Assembly: GCA_037953625.1 (NCBI GenBank)
Contig: CM075650.1
Coordinates: 144,985,206-145,049,205, forward strand
Direction: 5' to 3'
DNA from: Crotalaria pallida
Taxonomy: Eukaryota > Streptophyta > Magnoliopsida > Fabales > Fabaceae
Length of the DNA: 64,000 nt
In this document: positions 12,851 through 24,142 of the stretch, one piece after another
Position numbering within the stretch: position 1 is the first letter of the stretch
Layout: the number at the start of each line of letters is the position of its first letter
Translations under genes and position numbers: made by a program
The notes under the pieces: model-generated
The model's database searches: none
The model's input: the letters and a program-made list of their open reading frames with translations, nothing else
What the model was told of the DNA's origin: nothing

Positions 12851-13236
12851 AATAAATTAAATTAAAAAAATGAAGAAAAAAGAAAACATATTCACCTTTT
12901 TCCTCCTTAATCACCGCCACTCCCTACTACTTGTACTAGTTTTTATATCTTCTTCCTCTTTAGTCACCTCCTTCATTGCCTATACTGGTTTTCGTAGAAA
13001 TTATGGGTATTTGAAAAAAAGAAAAAATGGTTAATTATTTTTGTTTAATTGTAAAGAACAACATAGGAAGTAATGATTTTTTTTAATGAAAAAGGGGCTT
13101 AATTATTTCAATAATGTTATTATATGAACATCTAAAATCAAAATAACACTTACTTCTTTTAGAAAATAAATGAGAGATAAGGTGTATAAGGATTTGAAAT
13201 GATTTTCTTTTATTTTTTAAAAAAGATAGGTGTTAG

Positions 13237-13453
13237 CAACGGGTTTGGTTCAGTTGGTGTAAGGCCCCAACTGTAATCTTGGGAATGGAACACGGGTGCT
13301 AGTAGCCCCGGGTTCGATTCCCACTAAAAACATCTCGCTGGAAGAGTCAGCCACGCATGCTCGCTCCGGATTAGTCTCAACGGCTACTTGGTATTAAGGG
13401 TGCTCTTGGGGATATCGGTGGTTCCGCAAGGAATATGAACAAAATAAATAAAT
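13237..13453 (+). mobile_element. tRNA-derived SINE with target-site duplication
   Basis: The head contains RNA polymerase III internal promoter boxes: an A-box-like TGGTTCAGTTGG (13246-13257) and a B-box GGTTCGATTCC (13310-13320). The tail ends in (aaat)n. The element is bounded by an 18-bp direct repeat, aaaaaagataggtgttag at 13219-13236 and aaaaaagataggtgttgg at 13454-13471, with one mismatch. This is the hallmark of LINE-mediated SINE insertion. It is about 217 bp, and the near-identical duplication suggests a fairly recent insertion. Confidence 0.88.
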
Positions 13454-14239
13454 AAAAAAGATAGGTGTTGGATGTTAATGTTGGATTTGAATGTGTACCT
13501 AACATTATTATAATTCTATACCTATTCTCTTGCGTTTCAACTCTCAAATTCTAACTCTATGTTCCTTGCCATTTGCCATTATGTTGCTCAGCCTCCGTGG
13601 TTCCAGCTAGTCCACTACTATTTTCCCTTTACTTATCACTAGAGTGTGGTATTTTTATAAAAAAAGTTACAAAGTAACTCAAATTGATCTCTATTAATAA
13701 GTTATTGTTGCCACAAATATAACCCAAACTCAGGCTTGGTGGCGTTGGAGGTTGGAAGTGGCGGTGAGGAAGGAGGAAAAAGACGAACAAGATTTTTTTT
13801 TTTAATTTTTGAATATTTTTATTATTTTTAATTTAAATTTTAAAAAATGTTAAATATATAGAGATGTTTGTGAAAAATAATTAATTAAATGTCATTCAAA
13901 ATTTGAAGGGTAATCTTAAAAATATAACCAAAACAAAATTATTTAAAAAAATTATTAAACTTAAAAAAAAATATTGCCATAAAATATCATGCCGGAAAAA
14001 GTGTGTGAGAGGGATAGATGAAAAATTCCAGTGTTTTATTGTTTTCCTCCTCAAATCTACCTTGTTCCATCCTTACCATTCATTTTGTATATTCATTAAA
14101 GGCCATTGGATTTTTGGTTTGAACCGGTGCAAACTATTGCACGGTACGTATTTTAACCGCATCCTTCATGGATCATATGATATCCAAAACACTTAGTAAT
14201 ATGCTGGTTGATGCGATAAGACAAATTACTAACTAAAAG

Positions 14240-14795
14240 CAAATTGGTTAGATTTAACTTCAAGTTAGACAACTTGAAATGTATCATAAGTGATGATTGT
14301 GATGAGTGCAGGGATTATCTTTTCTTTCGATGTAAGTTTGCTGATGCATTGATTCAGGAAATAGTAGGTTGGCTGCAAATTAAAAACCTGTCTTACTGGT
14401 TCAATACTTGGAGGAGTAGGATTCAATTTATATGGAATTATAACAAGATTAAGCAATATGTGTTGCATGTTGCTATAGCTATTACAGTTTATCATATTTG
14501 GAAGAAGAGAAATTAAATAAAGATTGTTCAATGAAAAATTAAGATCAATTGATCGAAGTCATCAAGATGCAAATTCGGAGAGACATTACTTGGTGAAATG
14601 ATTTGGTTTGTATTAAAGCTAGATGTACTAAAGATAGGAGATTATTATTAGCTGGTCTGGGTTGTAAAGTTTAGCAAATTTGTTTGTTGGCTGATTGGTC
14701 TTGTGTTGGCTTTTTAGCTATGTTTTGTTGTAAAGGTTGGTTCGTTAATGGTATTGCTCAATCTTTAATAAAAAATTTATATAAAAAAAAAAAAG
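14240..14795 (+). mobile_element. LINE 3' fragment (zinc-binding tail of reverse transcriptase ORF)
   Basis: The frame at 14244-14516 encodes a stretch typical of the zinc-binding C-terminal region of plant LINE ORF2. CDECRDYLFFRCKFADALI is followed by a W-rich segment and HVAIAITVYHIWKKRN. Further degenerate coding follows, ending near a poly(A) tract at 14781-14794. Only the 3' end is present, as expected from 5'-truncated insertion. It is non-functional. Confidence 0.75.
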
Positions 14796-15084
14796 AATTC
14801 AACTATGATTTAGAAACAAAAGTTTATTCTCCAAACTGAGTTTCTTTTTCAGTATGTTGTCCAATGTCTATCATTTTCAATAGGACAAGTCATTTAGCCT
14901 CCACGGCTCCAGATATTATTATTAGGAAGACTTTCAAAACAATTAACCTCACACGTGACCCATAAACTATTGTTTCAATACTCATTATTTAGCATACTTG
15001 AACCGCCAGCTTTATATCATTTGATAGAATTTTCTGAAACCAAAAATCGGAATAGTGTCAAATAATGGACAAAAGAATAAACAA

Positions 15085-15434
15085 TGTTGGCAATATAATT
15101 AAATTGCCTTATAAAATAAACTTAAAAAAACACACACAACAAAACTTTAGGGCCGGGACTCGTTAGAGTTTTCCCTATTTTATATATTTCTTTCTCTCTT
15201 GTAGTTGTTACAAGTTTTTCTTTCAGAATATTACAAATGTTTTACACAAAAGCCTCTTATTTATACTAGACGGAAACGCTGTTACAAGTTTTGAAAACTA
15301 GGGGCTTCCTATGTTGTTGTTACTAAACATAGGAACACATTTTGACGCAACAGCTTCTTATTCTTCTGTTTTTCTTTATTTAATTTTTGTTTGAAACATG
15401 ATTTGTTAAGAGAAGCTAAGTTTAGCTTCCAACA
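15085..15434 (-). repeat. 3' LTR of the copia element
   Basis: 350 bp, TG...CA. Compared with the other LTR it has a few indels (for example an extra 'ccggg' near 15153 and 'gttgttac' for 'gttac') and about six substitutions. Confidence 0.93.
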
Positions 15435-15450
15435 TCCTCCCTTAAACTTG
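15435..15450 (-). other. Polypurine tract of the copia element
   Basis: On the minus strand, aagtttaagggaggat directly abuts the 3' LTR. This is the expected plus-strand primer position. Confidence 0.75.
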
Positions 15451-18432
15451 GCTTCATCATTCCGATCATATTTTTCAATTTCAAGAACAAATTAGGTTTG
15501 AGTGGCTTCGTGAAAATATCTGCTACTTGATTTTCAGAAGAACAATACTCCACCACGATTTCTTTGTCTCTAATTAAGTCTCGAATGAAGTGATGTTTAA
15601 TGTCGATGTGCTTGCTACGTCCATGAAGCACTGGATTCTTTGATAAAGCAATAGTCGATTTATTATCACAAAATATCTGTGTCGGACCACCTTGCTGATG
15701 TTGCAGTTCACCTAATATTCTTCTCAACCAAACTGCTTGAGTAGCACAGTTAGTTGCGGCAATGTACTCTGCCTCTGCTGTCGAAAGTGCAACGACTTGT
15801 TGTTTCTTGGAGGACCAAGAAAATACTCCTGATCCAAGGTGAAAGGCGTAACCCGATGTGCTTTTTCGAGTTTCAGTTTCTCCAGCCCAATCACTGTCTG
15901 TGTATCCAATTAACTCAAGTTTATTTGAACTTGAATAAAAAATACCTTCGTCGATTGTGCCTTTGATATATCTCAGGATTCTCTTTGCAGCTTGCCAATG
16001 AGATTGTCTCGGTGATTTCATGAATCTGCTAATGAGTCTGACTCCATAAATTATATCAGGTCTAGTGGCAGTCAAATACTTGAGACTTCCGACTAACATT
16101 CTGAAATGAGTTGAGTTGACGAGATCACCACCGCTTTCTTTTGTTAGCTTTAGTCTCTCCTCAACTGGTGTGAGCATCGGCTTATAAACCTCCATCTTGA
16201 ATTTATTTAAAACATCTTTTGCATATTTATTTTGATATAAAAATCCCTTCATTCGTTTGTTTCACCTCAATGCCTAGAAAGTAAGACATTAGGCCCATAT
16301 CTGGCATTTCAAATTGGGTGGACATGCTTTCCTTGAATTCAGCTAGCAATTTTGAATTAGTGCCAGTGAATATCAAGTCATCGACATACAAACACACAAT
16401 AATAAAATCTCCAGCTTTATTTGTTTTAACATATAAAGCATGTTCATATGGACTTCTGTGAAATCCATTATTAATAAAATATGTGTCAATACGTGTGTAC
16501 CATGCTCGAGGAGCTTGCTTTAATCCGTACAGTGCTTTCTTTAATCGATATACCTTGTTTTCGTCTCCTTGTTTTTGATAACCTGGCAGCTGCTGAATAT
16601 AAACTTTTTCTTCGAGTACACCATTTAAGAAATCTGATTTCACGTTCATTTGGAATATTTTCCATTTATTTTGTGTGGCAAGAGAGATAATCATACGTAC
16701 CGTGTCCAATCGAGCAACTGGGGCGAACACTTCAAAATAATCAATGCCCGGTTTCTGCTTGTATCCTTTTGCCACTAACCTTGCTTTATATCGATCTACC
16801 TCGCCATTTGGATTGTATTTTGTCTTATACACCCACTTGACTCCAATAGGCTTCTTCCCTTCTGGAAGCATTGTTAACTCTCATGTGTCATTCTTCTCGA
16901 TTGCTTGAATCTCCTCGTTCATTGCTTTAATCCAACGATCATCATTAGCTGCTTCTTCATATGCCACTGGATCATAATCTGCAAATAAAACATAGTAATT
17001 TACATCGTCCTCCCTGTCTTCTGGGTCATCGTCTCTGCCAATTATAAAATCCTGCAAGTTAGAAGGTAGGCGCCGTGCCCTTTGTGGATACCTCGGAGGC
17101 GGTGCTTCAAATGCTGCTTCGTCTGCTCCTATGATATCTCCTGGATGTTCATCTCCATTATTATCTTGTTCGACCTCTTCATTTATTATTATCGGTGTAG
17201 GCGGAGTCTCCTTTGATTCCTTCTCTGACCAGTCCCATGCTTCATATTCATCGAAAGTAACATCTCGACTGATAATTACTTTTTGAGTTTCTGGATTATA
17301 CAACTTGTAGGCTTTTGTATCTTCACTATACCCTACAAAGATGCATTTCTCTGCCCTATCATCTAACTTCTTCCTCAGTTGATCTGGAACATGTGCATAA
17401 GCAATACAACCGAATACCTTCAAGTGACTGAGATCCGGCTTTGTCCCACTCCAAGCTTCTTGTGGAGTTCGATCTCGATCACTTTTAATAGGACACCTAT
17501 TCAGGATATAGACAGCACAAGCTACAGCTTCTGCCCAGAAACTTTTGGGAAGTTTATTGCAATGTATCATACTTCGTACCATATCCATAATAGTTCTTTT
17601 TTTCTTTCTGCCACTCCATTTTGTTGAGGAGTATATCTGGCAGTCATTTGATGTTTAACACCATGTTTTCTTAAAAAATCATCACAAACAATATACTCGG
17701 TTCCTCTATCAGTTCTTAGAGTTTTTAGAGTGTGACCACTTCGTCTTTCAACATACGCCATAAAACTTTTGAGCGTATCGCAAGCATCAGACTTATTTTT
17801 TAGAAAATACACTCATGTCTTCCCATTATAGTCATCAATGAAAGTGATAAAATATTTATTACCTCCATTGGATTGAACTTCCAAATAGCATAAATCAGAG
17901 TGCACCAGCTCGAGTGGTTTTGTGGCTCTCCATGCACGTCCTTTAGGAAAGGGATCTCGATGCTTCTTGCCTGCTACACACGCTTCACATAGCTGATCAA
18001 GAGCTTGGACAATATGCAAACCAGTAACCCATTTTTATTGGCGATAAATTTGATGCTTTCAAAATTGAAATGCCCTAACCTCATGTGCCAAAGCCAATTA
18101 TCATCGACATTTCCTACTTTGCAACACAAATTAGCATCATACCTGATGTTCATCGGAAATAGACGATTTCTCGACATGTTTGTCTTCGCTATCAGACCCA
18201 TATTGACATCATTTATGGTGAAACCTTCTTTATTGAATTTCAAATCGTAGCCTTTCTCTGCTAGTTGGCCAACACTTAAGAGATTTTGACATATTCCAGG
18301 TGCATAGAATACATCAGAAATGTAATTTAATGACCCGTCATTAAGTCGAATAGCTATTTTTCCTTTTCCCAAAACATCAAACATCAAGCTTTGAATTATC
18401 ACCAAGCTTGACAGCACTGCGGAAGCTTTCAT
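15440..18432 (-). pseudogene. copia pol (integrase, reverse transcriptase, RNase H), disrupted
   Basis: Integrase: an H-x-H zinc finger (LWHMRLGH ... CEACVAGK) and the catalytic-core start (ELVHSDLC...ITFIDDY) lie about 17800-18100. Further core with VAER and a DMVRSM-like segment lies about 17550-17600. Reverse transcriptase: VKWVYKTKYNPNG, YKARLVAKGY and the active-site YVDD lie in 16227-16871. RNase H: YTDSDWAG, SSKKQQVVALSTAEAEY and VADIFTKPL lie in 15422-16252. Breaks: frameshifts near 18400, 18005, 17578 and 16240. TGA stops at 17813-17815 and 16878-16880 stand where the family has Trp (TGG). Pol is therefore a pseudogene. Confidence 0.9.
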
Positions 18433-19519
18433 CCAAGGTGGAAAATATATCTTTATTTCTGGTTAAATGATTGCTACACCCTGTATCTAATAGCCATTGG
18501 TGGTCATTTTTATTAACTCCCGTGTGACTAGTTAATAGTACCGCTTTCATTGTTTCTTCATTTTCAGCGATGTGAGCATGTCTCTCTCTATTATTCAATA
18601 TTTTAGTACGACATTCTTGACTATAATGCCCATACTTGTTACAATTATGGCATTGAATATGAGATTTGCACTCATATTGAAAATGTCCATACTTGTTGCA
18701 TTTATGACATTGAATAGAGGATTTATTTTGAAAACCTTCATTACCTCTAGTCGCTTGTGTCATAGAATACCTTCCTCTTTCTCTCCCTCTGAGATTCTGG
18801 CCTCTTTGATTGTGCTCCACCTTCCTTGGAATAGCTCGATCATTTCTTAGATTTGCTTGAGCTTTTAATGCTTGCTCCATTGTGCCACTTGATTTCTCAT
18901 TCATCCGCATCTCACGTGATTCTAGAGACGCTTGCAAGTTGTTTAAGGATACCGTGCTAAGGTCTCTTGATTCTTCTATAGCAGCTACCACAAAGTCGAA
19001 TCGACTTGTGAGTGTACGCATGATTTTCTCCACGATTTCTTTTTCTGCTATATTATCGCCATTATTTTTCATCTCATTCACCAGCTTATCTACTCGTGAA
19101 AAATAGTCACAAATAGTTTCACTTTTACCTTGCTCCATCATCTCAAGTTGTCTTTTCAGGCCTTGCAATCTCGTTCGTTTAATTGGATCACCACCTTCAT
19201 AGGTTTTAGTTAAAATTTTCCATGCTTCTTTTGCTGTTTTTGCATGAAAATTTTTCTCTAAAACATGCAGCTCCACCGATTGATAAATTAAAAATAATGC
19301 TCTTTCATTTAGTACACGATCTTTTTCTATTTGTTGTTGATCTTCTTTGTCTGTTGTTGTGGTTTCAACGAAACCTTTTTGAATAATTTCTCCGTAGCCA
19401 CTAGTCTTTAGACATAGCTCCATTAGTCGCTTCCACATGGAAAAATTTGATTTTCCATCAAACTTGAAAATTGAGGATTGCACATGTTGTTGTGTACTTG
19501 TACTTGAACTTGTTGCCAT
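18380..19519 (-). pseudogene. copia gag with two zinc knuckles, fused frame broken at its 3' end
   Basis: The ATG at 19519 follows the PBS closely and opens about 380 codons. The start is MATSSSTSTQQHVQSS, followed by an alpha-helical gag core (UBN2 / retrotransposon gag type, for example WKRLMELCLKTSGY and LEMMEQGKSETICDYFSR). Two consecutive CCHC zinc knuckles follow, CHKCNKYGHFQYEC and CHNCNKYGHYSQEC, then a protease-like start with LDTGCSNH (the D-T/S-G aspartic motif). The frame is lost near 18400 by a frameshift into pol. The gag itself is intact, so a gag product could in principle be made. Confidence 0.9.
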
Positions 19520-19528
19520 TTTAAATTA

Positions 19529-19546
19529 ACTGGCTCTTGATACCAG
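19529..19546 (-). other. Primer binding site of the copia element
   Basis: On the minus strand TCTGGTATCAAGAGCCAG lies just inside the 5' LTR. It contains TGGTATCA, the usual initiator tRNA-Met complement of plant copia elements. Confidence 0.85.
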
Positions 19547-19547
19547 A

Positions 19548-19892
19548 TGTTGGCAATATAATTAAATTGCCTTATAAAATAAACTTAAAAAAAAAACACA
19601 CAACAAAACTTTAGGGACTCGTTAGAGTTTTCCCTATTTTATATATTTTCTTTTCTCTCTTGTAGTTACAAGTTTTTCTTTCAGAATATTACAAATGTTT
19701 TACACAAAAACCTCCTATTTATACTAGACGGAAATGTTGTTACAAGTTCTGAAAACTAGGGGCTTCCTATGTTGTTGTTACTAAACATAGGAACACATTT
19801 TGACGCAACAGCTTCTTATTCTTCTGTTTTTCTTTATTTAATTTTTGTTTGAAACATGATTTGTTAAGAAAAGCTAAGTTTAGCTTCCAACA
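19548..19892 (-). repeat. 5' LTR of the copia element
   Basis: 345 bp, TG...CA, nearly identical to the LTR at 15085-15434. It would contain the element's promoter. Confidence 0.93.
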
Positions 19893-20035
19893 AACAAGAG
19901 TGATAATATGTGGATCGAATACCACATCTTATTCTGAAACTTTAAAGCATTAGGTTTATAATCAAAGACAAATCCAAATATCAAAGGATATGAGGAAGGG
20001 GTCAAACCTTTTTTAATCTTAACCACATGTATGTA

Positions 20036-20308
20036 CTCCCTCCGTCCCTAAATATAAAGCCTTTTTGGGGGATTTCACGTCCATTAAGAAAGTGAAATAA
20101 TTTAGTTAATTGTATTGGAAATGTGAACTTTTGATATGTAATTTCAAAATTACCCCTATTAATATTATTGAGAATCTAAAAAGTGCTAAATAAATAGGGG
20201 TGTTTGTGGAAAAAAGTAATTAATGATCATTGAAAATTGGTATGAGGCTTTTTAAATAAAGACAAAATAAAAGTGTCAAGAGGACTTTATATTTAGAGAC
20301 GGAGGTAG
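20036..20308. mobile_element. Stowaway-type MITE 3 (TA target duplication)
   Basis: It starts CTCCCTCCGTCCCTAAATAT after TA (20034-20035). It ends atatttagagacggaggtag before TA (20309-20310). The inverted termini are well preserved; 273 bp, non-coding. Confidence 0.85.
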
Positions 20309-20777
20309 TATCTTCCACCGAGGCATTCTTGCTTGCTTGAGTTGGGTAAAACCATTATAAGTGACAAAGCTTTCCCTAATAAATAATTAACACAACTACA
20401 CTTCCAACAATTAGAAGTTTAGAATCATACCCGTGATCACCGATTAAATTAGAACAATCTCTCACCAATTGATCTAAGCATTTGTTGATAGTAGGAGAGG
20501 CCCCACTGAATAATATATAAATAAGTATATTTATTATGTGTGTACAATTATATGCAAAATATCCGATCCGAATGTACCTAGGTAATACTTAAAGAATCGG
20601 GTGGGCAACCAAAAAAAATTATATGCAAAATGACATGAGTGACCCATTTGAACCCATCCTCATCTCATAGGATGAATATTATACTTGTTAAAAATGTTAT
20701 TGAATATTTAAATTCATTAAAAAAATATAATATATGAGAAAAACATTTGAAATGTTCTAAAAAGAAACAAGTGTTAC

Positions 20778-20885
20778 ATGTTCGCGTAAATCAGCCCAGT
20801 TGGTAGCTGCAGGGACACCAAGGTAATTTAGGCTCCAGGTCCTTAGTTCTAGTCCCAGGAACCTCCTTTGTAATTAAAAAAAAAA
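20778..20885 (+). mobile_element. Short tRNA-derived SINE with 19-bp target duplication
   Basis: It contains an A-box-like cagcccagttggtagc and a B-box-like agttctagtccc, and ends in a poly(A) run. It is bounded by the 19-bp direct repeat aaaaagaaacaagtgttac (20759-20777 and 20886-20904). Related copies lie at 21553-21640 (truncated by the tandem duplication) and about 49628-49730. Confidence 0.85.
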
Positions 20886-22300
20886 AAAAAGAAACAAGTG
20901 TTACCAACGTTCATAAACTTATTAAAGTTGGTGATATCCGTATATTTGAATGAATAGTTAACATATTTCTTTTAAATCTCTTAAAATAATAAATACATAA
21001 TTATTTTTTCAAAAAACTTGTTTCAAGTCATTCTAAACCCATAAGCATATAACAAAAAGGAACTTCTAGAAAAAATTATTTAAGCATCATTCTCTAAAAA
21101 AATTAAGATATTAATTTATGGATAATTGTGTGTTTAGTATAGCTGGTAAAATGAGACAATGAGGCAACAAATCCTGGGGAGGATCCATACCGTTGAGTTA
21201 AAGACTCGCACAGTTCACGGATCCGAGGTGGATTAGTTGAGCCACAAAAAATGTGAAGTTCAGACACCACCTGGTTTCGACAAAAAAAAATTATGATTAT
21301 TTTTTCTATGATTATAATATAGTAAGATTATAACTTTTTAAAATTATAATTTGTGTTTATGTTTGAGCATCATAGCTGAAAAATAAATTTAAACTAATCT
21401 GTTTTGTTTAGATAGTGTAAAGAAGATTATTTTTACAGAGTAAATTACAAGAAAGAGTATGATGTGACAAGTAGGTAGTTAATGTGATTAAGTGATAAAG
21501 GTAAAATAGAAAATTACATGGGTGAAAAAAATCTTTCAAAAAATAATCTCCAGCAGTTGATAGCTGCATGGACACCAAGATAATTTAGGCTCCCAGATAC
21601 TGAGTTCTAGTCTCGGGTACCTCCTTTGTAATTAAAAAAAAACAAGTGTTACCAACGTTCATAAACTTATTAAAGTTGGTGATATCCGTATATTTGAATG
21701 AATAATTAACATATTTCTTTTAAATCTCCTAAAATAATAAATACATAATTTTTTTCAAAAAACTTGTTTCAAGTCATTCTAAACCCATAAGCATATAACA
21801 AAAAGGAACTTCTAGGAAAAATTATTTAAGCATCATTCTCTAAAAAAAAAAATATTAATTTACGGATAATTGCGTGTTTAGTATAGCTGGTAAAATGAGA
21901 CAGTGAGACAACAATTCTTGGAGAGGATCCATATCGTTGAGTTAAAGACTCGCACAGTTCGCGGATCCGATGTGGATTAGTTGAGCCACAAAAAATGTGA
22001 AGCCCAGACACCACCTGGTTTAAAAAAAAAAAGAAAGGAAATTATGATTATTTTTTCTATGATTATAATATAAGATTATAAATTAAAATTATAATCTGTG
22101 TTTATTTTTGAACATTATAGCTGAAAAATAAATTTAAGCTAATTTATTTTGTTTGGATAGTGTAAAGAAAATTATTTTTACGGAGTAAATTACAAAAAAG
22201 AATATGATATCACAAGTAGGTAGTTAATGTGATAGAGTGATAAGGGTAAAATAGAAAATTACATGGATAAAAAAAAATCTTTCAAAAAATAATCTCTAGC
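20798..22300 (+). repeat. Tandem duplication of about 750 bp
   Basis: Unit 1 (about 20798-21552) and unit 2 (about 21553-22300) run in parallel. gtgttaccaacgttcataaa is at 20898 and 21646, and gtaggtagttaatgtgat is at 21471 and 22216, giving an offset of 745-748. Both units start inside the SINE and end at a 'caaaaaataatctc(c/t)agc' phrase. The units differ at scattered sites, so the event is not very recent. Each unit also carries a second SINE-like piece (tagtatagctggtaaaatga ... gattagttgagccac). Confidence 0.85.
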
Positions 22301-22475
22301 TATTATAAGGGAGGTTATAAATTTTAATTATTTTTACAAAAACATAATATAAAATTATAATCGATATTGCAAAAAGAAATACACTAGTGTACGAGAGGTT
22401 TGAGGCAGAGCCCATACATACCCCCTTAATTAAGACTCTATCTTTGGCTATGGATCTTATAAGAATCTCAAATTA

Positions 22476-22665
22476 CCTAAACTTAACCAAGCTTCTCCAC
22501 TAGTGGAATTCCCAAAGATGATAGATGATTATTTCTTGTGATGTTTATGAATATATAGTTTCTGAATATACCTAAACTTAACCAAGCTTCTCCACTGGTG
22601 GAATTCCCAAATATGATAGATAATTATTTCTTGTGATGTTGATGAATATATAGTTTCTGAATATA
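22476..22665 (+). repeat. Tandem duplication, 95-bp unit
   Basis: The phrase cctaaacttaaccaagcttc starts at 22476 and again at 22571. Both units continue through 'tctccact(a/g)gtggaattccc' to 'tagtttctgaatatac' with few differences. Confidence 0.85.
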
Positions 22666-22765
22666 CTAAAATTAAGAAATTAAGGTGGTTGTTAAAAAAA
22701 TATATATATTAAGAGAAAGTTCATATTAAAAATTAAAATTTACTAATTTTTAATATTTTTTAATA

Positions 22766-23037
22766 CTCTCTCCGTCCCTAAATATAAGATCCTTTTGAGA
22801 CTTTTATTTTGTCCCTATTTATAAGACTCTTTGCCAATTTTCAATGATCATTAATTACTTTTTTTCACAAATATCCTTATTTATTTAACACTTTTTAGAT
22901 TTCCAATAATATTAATAGGGCTAATTTTGAAATCACATATCTAAAGTTCACATTTCCAATACAATTAACTGAATTATTTCATTTTCTTAATGGACGTAAA
23001 ATCTCAAAAGGGGTCTTGTATTTAGGGAGGGAGAGAG
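22766..23037. mobile_element. Stowaway-type MITE 4 (TA target duplication)
   Basis: It starts CTCTCTCCGTCCCTAAATAT after TA and ends atttagggagggagagag before TA. It is 272 bp and closely related to MITE 3, in opposite orientation. Confidence 0.85.
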
Positions 23038-23063
23038 TATAAAATTACTTTTTTTAACTAATA

Positions 23064-23348
23064 CACCCTCCGGCTCGAATCATAAGTAACAAAAAAACAT
23101 ATTTCTCTTGATTTAAAATATAAGCAAAATTAACTAACTTTATTAAATTTTGTTTCATTTCCAATGCCACATTCCTAAAACATCTCTAGAAAAATATAAT
23201 CTTAATTAATTTTTATTTCATTCTCAATACTACTTTCTAAAATGTCTCTATTTTTTATAAATTTGAAAAAATTAAATACAATCAACTAATCTTCTTAGTA
23301 AATATAAAAATGATTAAATTTGCTTATAATTCGAGCCGAGCATACGAG
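23064..23348. mobile_element. Stowaway-type MITE of a second subfamily ('ccggctcgaat')
   Basis: It starts CACCCTCCGGCTCGAATC after TA. It ends gcttataattcgagccgag plus a degenerate terminus before TA (23349-23350). This copy is uninterrupted and serves as the empty-site reference for the nested pair at 29081-29640. Confidence 0.75.
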
Positions 23349-24142
23349 TATTTTAAAACACTCTTTAGTATTTTTCTAACGTTAAATATCGGTATATTTA
23401 TCGCTTGCTTCACTACTCGGCTCACTAGTGTGTAACTGACTAACTAGGTAAGCTTACACGTATTATAATATCTGCCTGCATTGTATAATGTGCATACACG
23501 TCTGTCCGTGACCATCTGTTCAGGTGTACGTGGAGCTACAAAGTTTCAGTTCAAATTCCAATCTTTGTTGTTATATTACTTGTTCGTTTCTAGATAATAT
23601 AGTACACAAGTTGATACACTGCATGCATCATGTTGGTAAATAGTAGGTGTAGTACACAAAATAAACTTACAGTACCTTACCCAACACCTTACACAGCTAA
23701 CAGCAAGGGAAAACGGAGTACTCACTCATCTTTATGTTGTTTAAAAAAATATTGCTACGAGCACTTAACCGATTATTAAAATTAATAAAACAACATTAAT
23801 CATTCTCTCGAAAATTTCAAAAATCACATTTTTTATATCAAAATACTATTTTTAATTTCTTAACAAGTTCCTTTAAAATACTTGTTAGCATTTTTAAAAA
23901 AAATAGTAAGATATTTTTAATTTTCTTAAATTCATATAAAATATAATTATTTTTAAAAAGTTGTATCTAAAATAAAACAAGTAATTAAATAAAATCACTG
24001 TTTGTGAATACAAAGTGACATGTTAGACAGCCACTTAGGCACGCGCGCACACACACTATGCCGAATACGGCAGCTAAATACATAGAGATAGCACAGACGC
24101 AGCAAAAGAGTGCAAAAGAAAGAGAAAGCAGGAGAAGAGTGT
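23349..24142. other. Upstream region of the PROPEP-like gene
   Basis: AT-rich non-coding DNA with no protein-like frame until the small gene at 24143. An ATG at 24058 opens an overlapping, non-conserved frame (see findings). No convincing TATA box or W-box cluster was identified by eye. Confidence 0.4.

Larger units (their letters stand above)
15085..19892 (-). mobile_element. Ty1/copia LTR retrotransposon, structurally complete, coding-dead
   Basis: The two LTRs start TGTTGGC and end TTCCAACA (15085-15434 and 19548-19892). They are flanked by the 5-bp target duplication AACAA (15080-15084 and 19893-19897). The element reads on the minus strand, from the 5' LTR at the right to the 3' LTR at the left. 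A tRNA-Met type PBS and a purine-rich PPT sit just inside the LTRs. Internal order is gag, integrase, reverse transcriptase, RNase H, the copia order. The gag-pol frame is broken by about four frameshifts and two stops, so it cannot move by itself but could be mobilised in trans. About six substitutions separate the LTRs. Confidence 0.95.
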
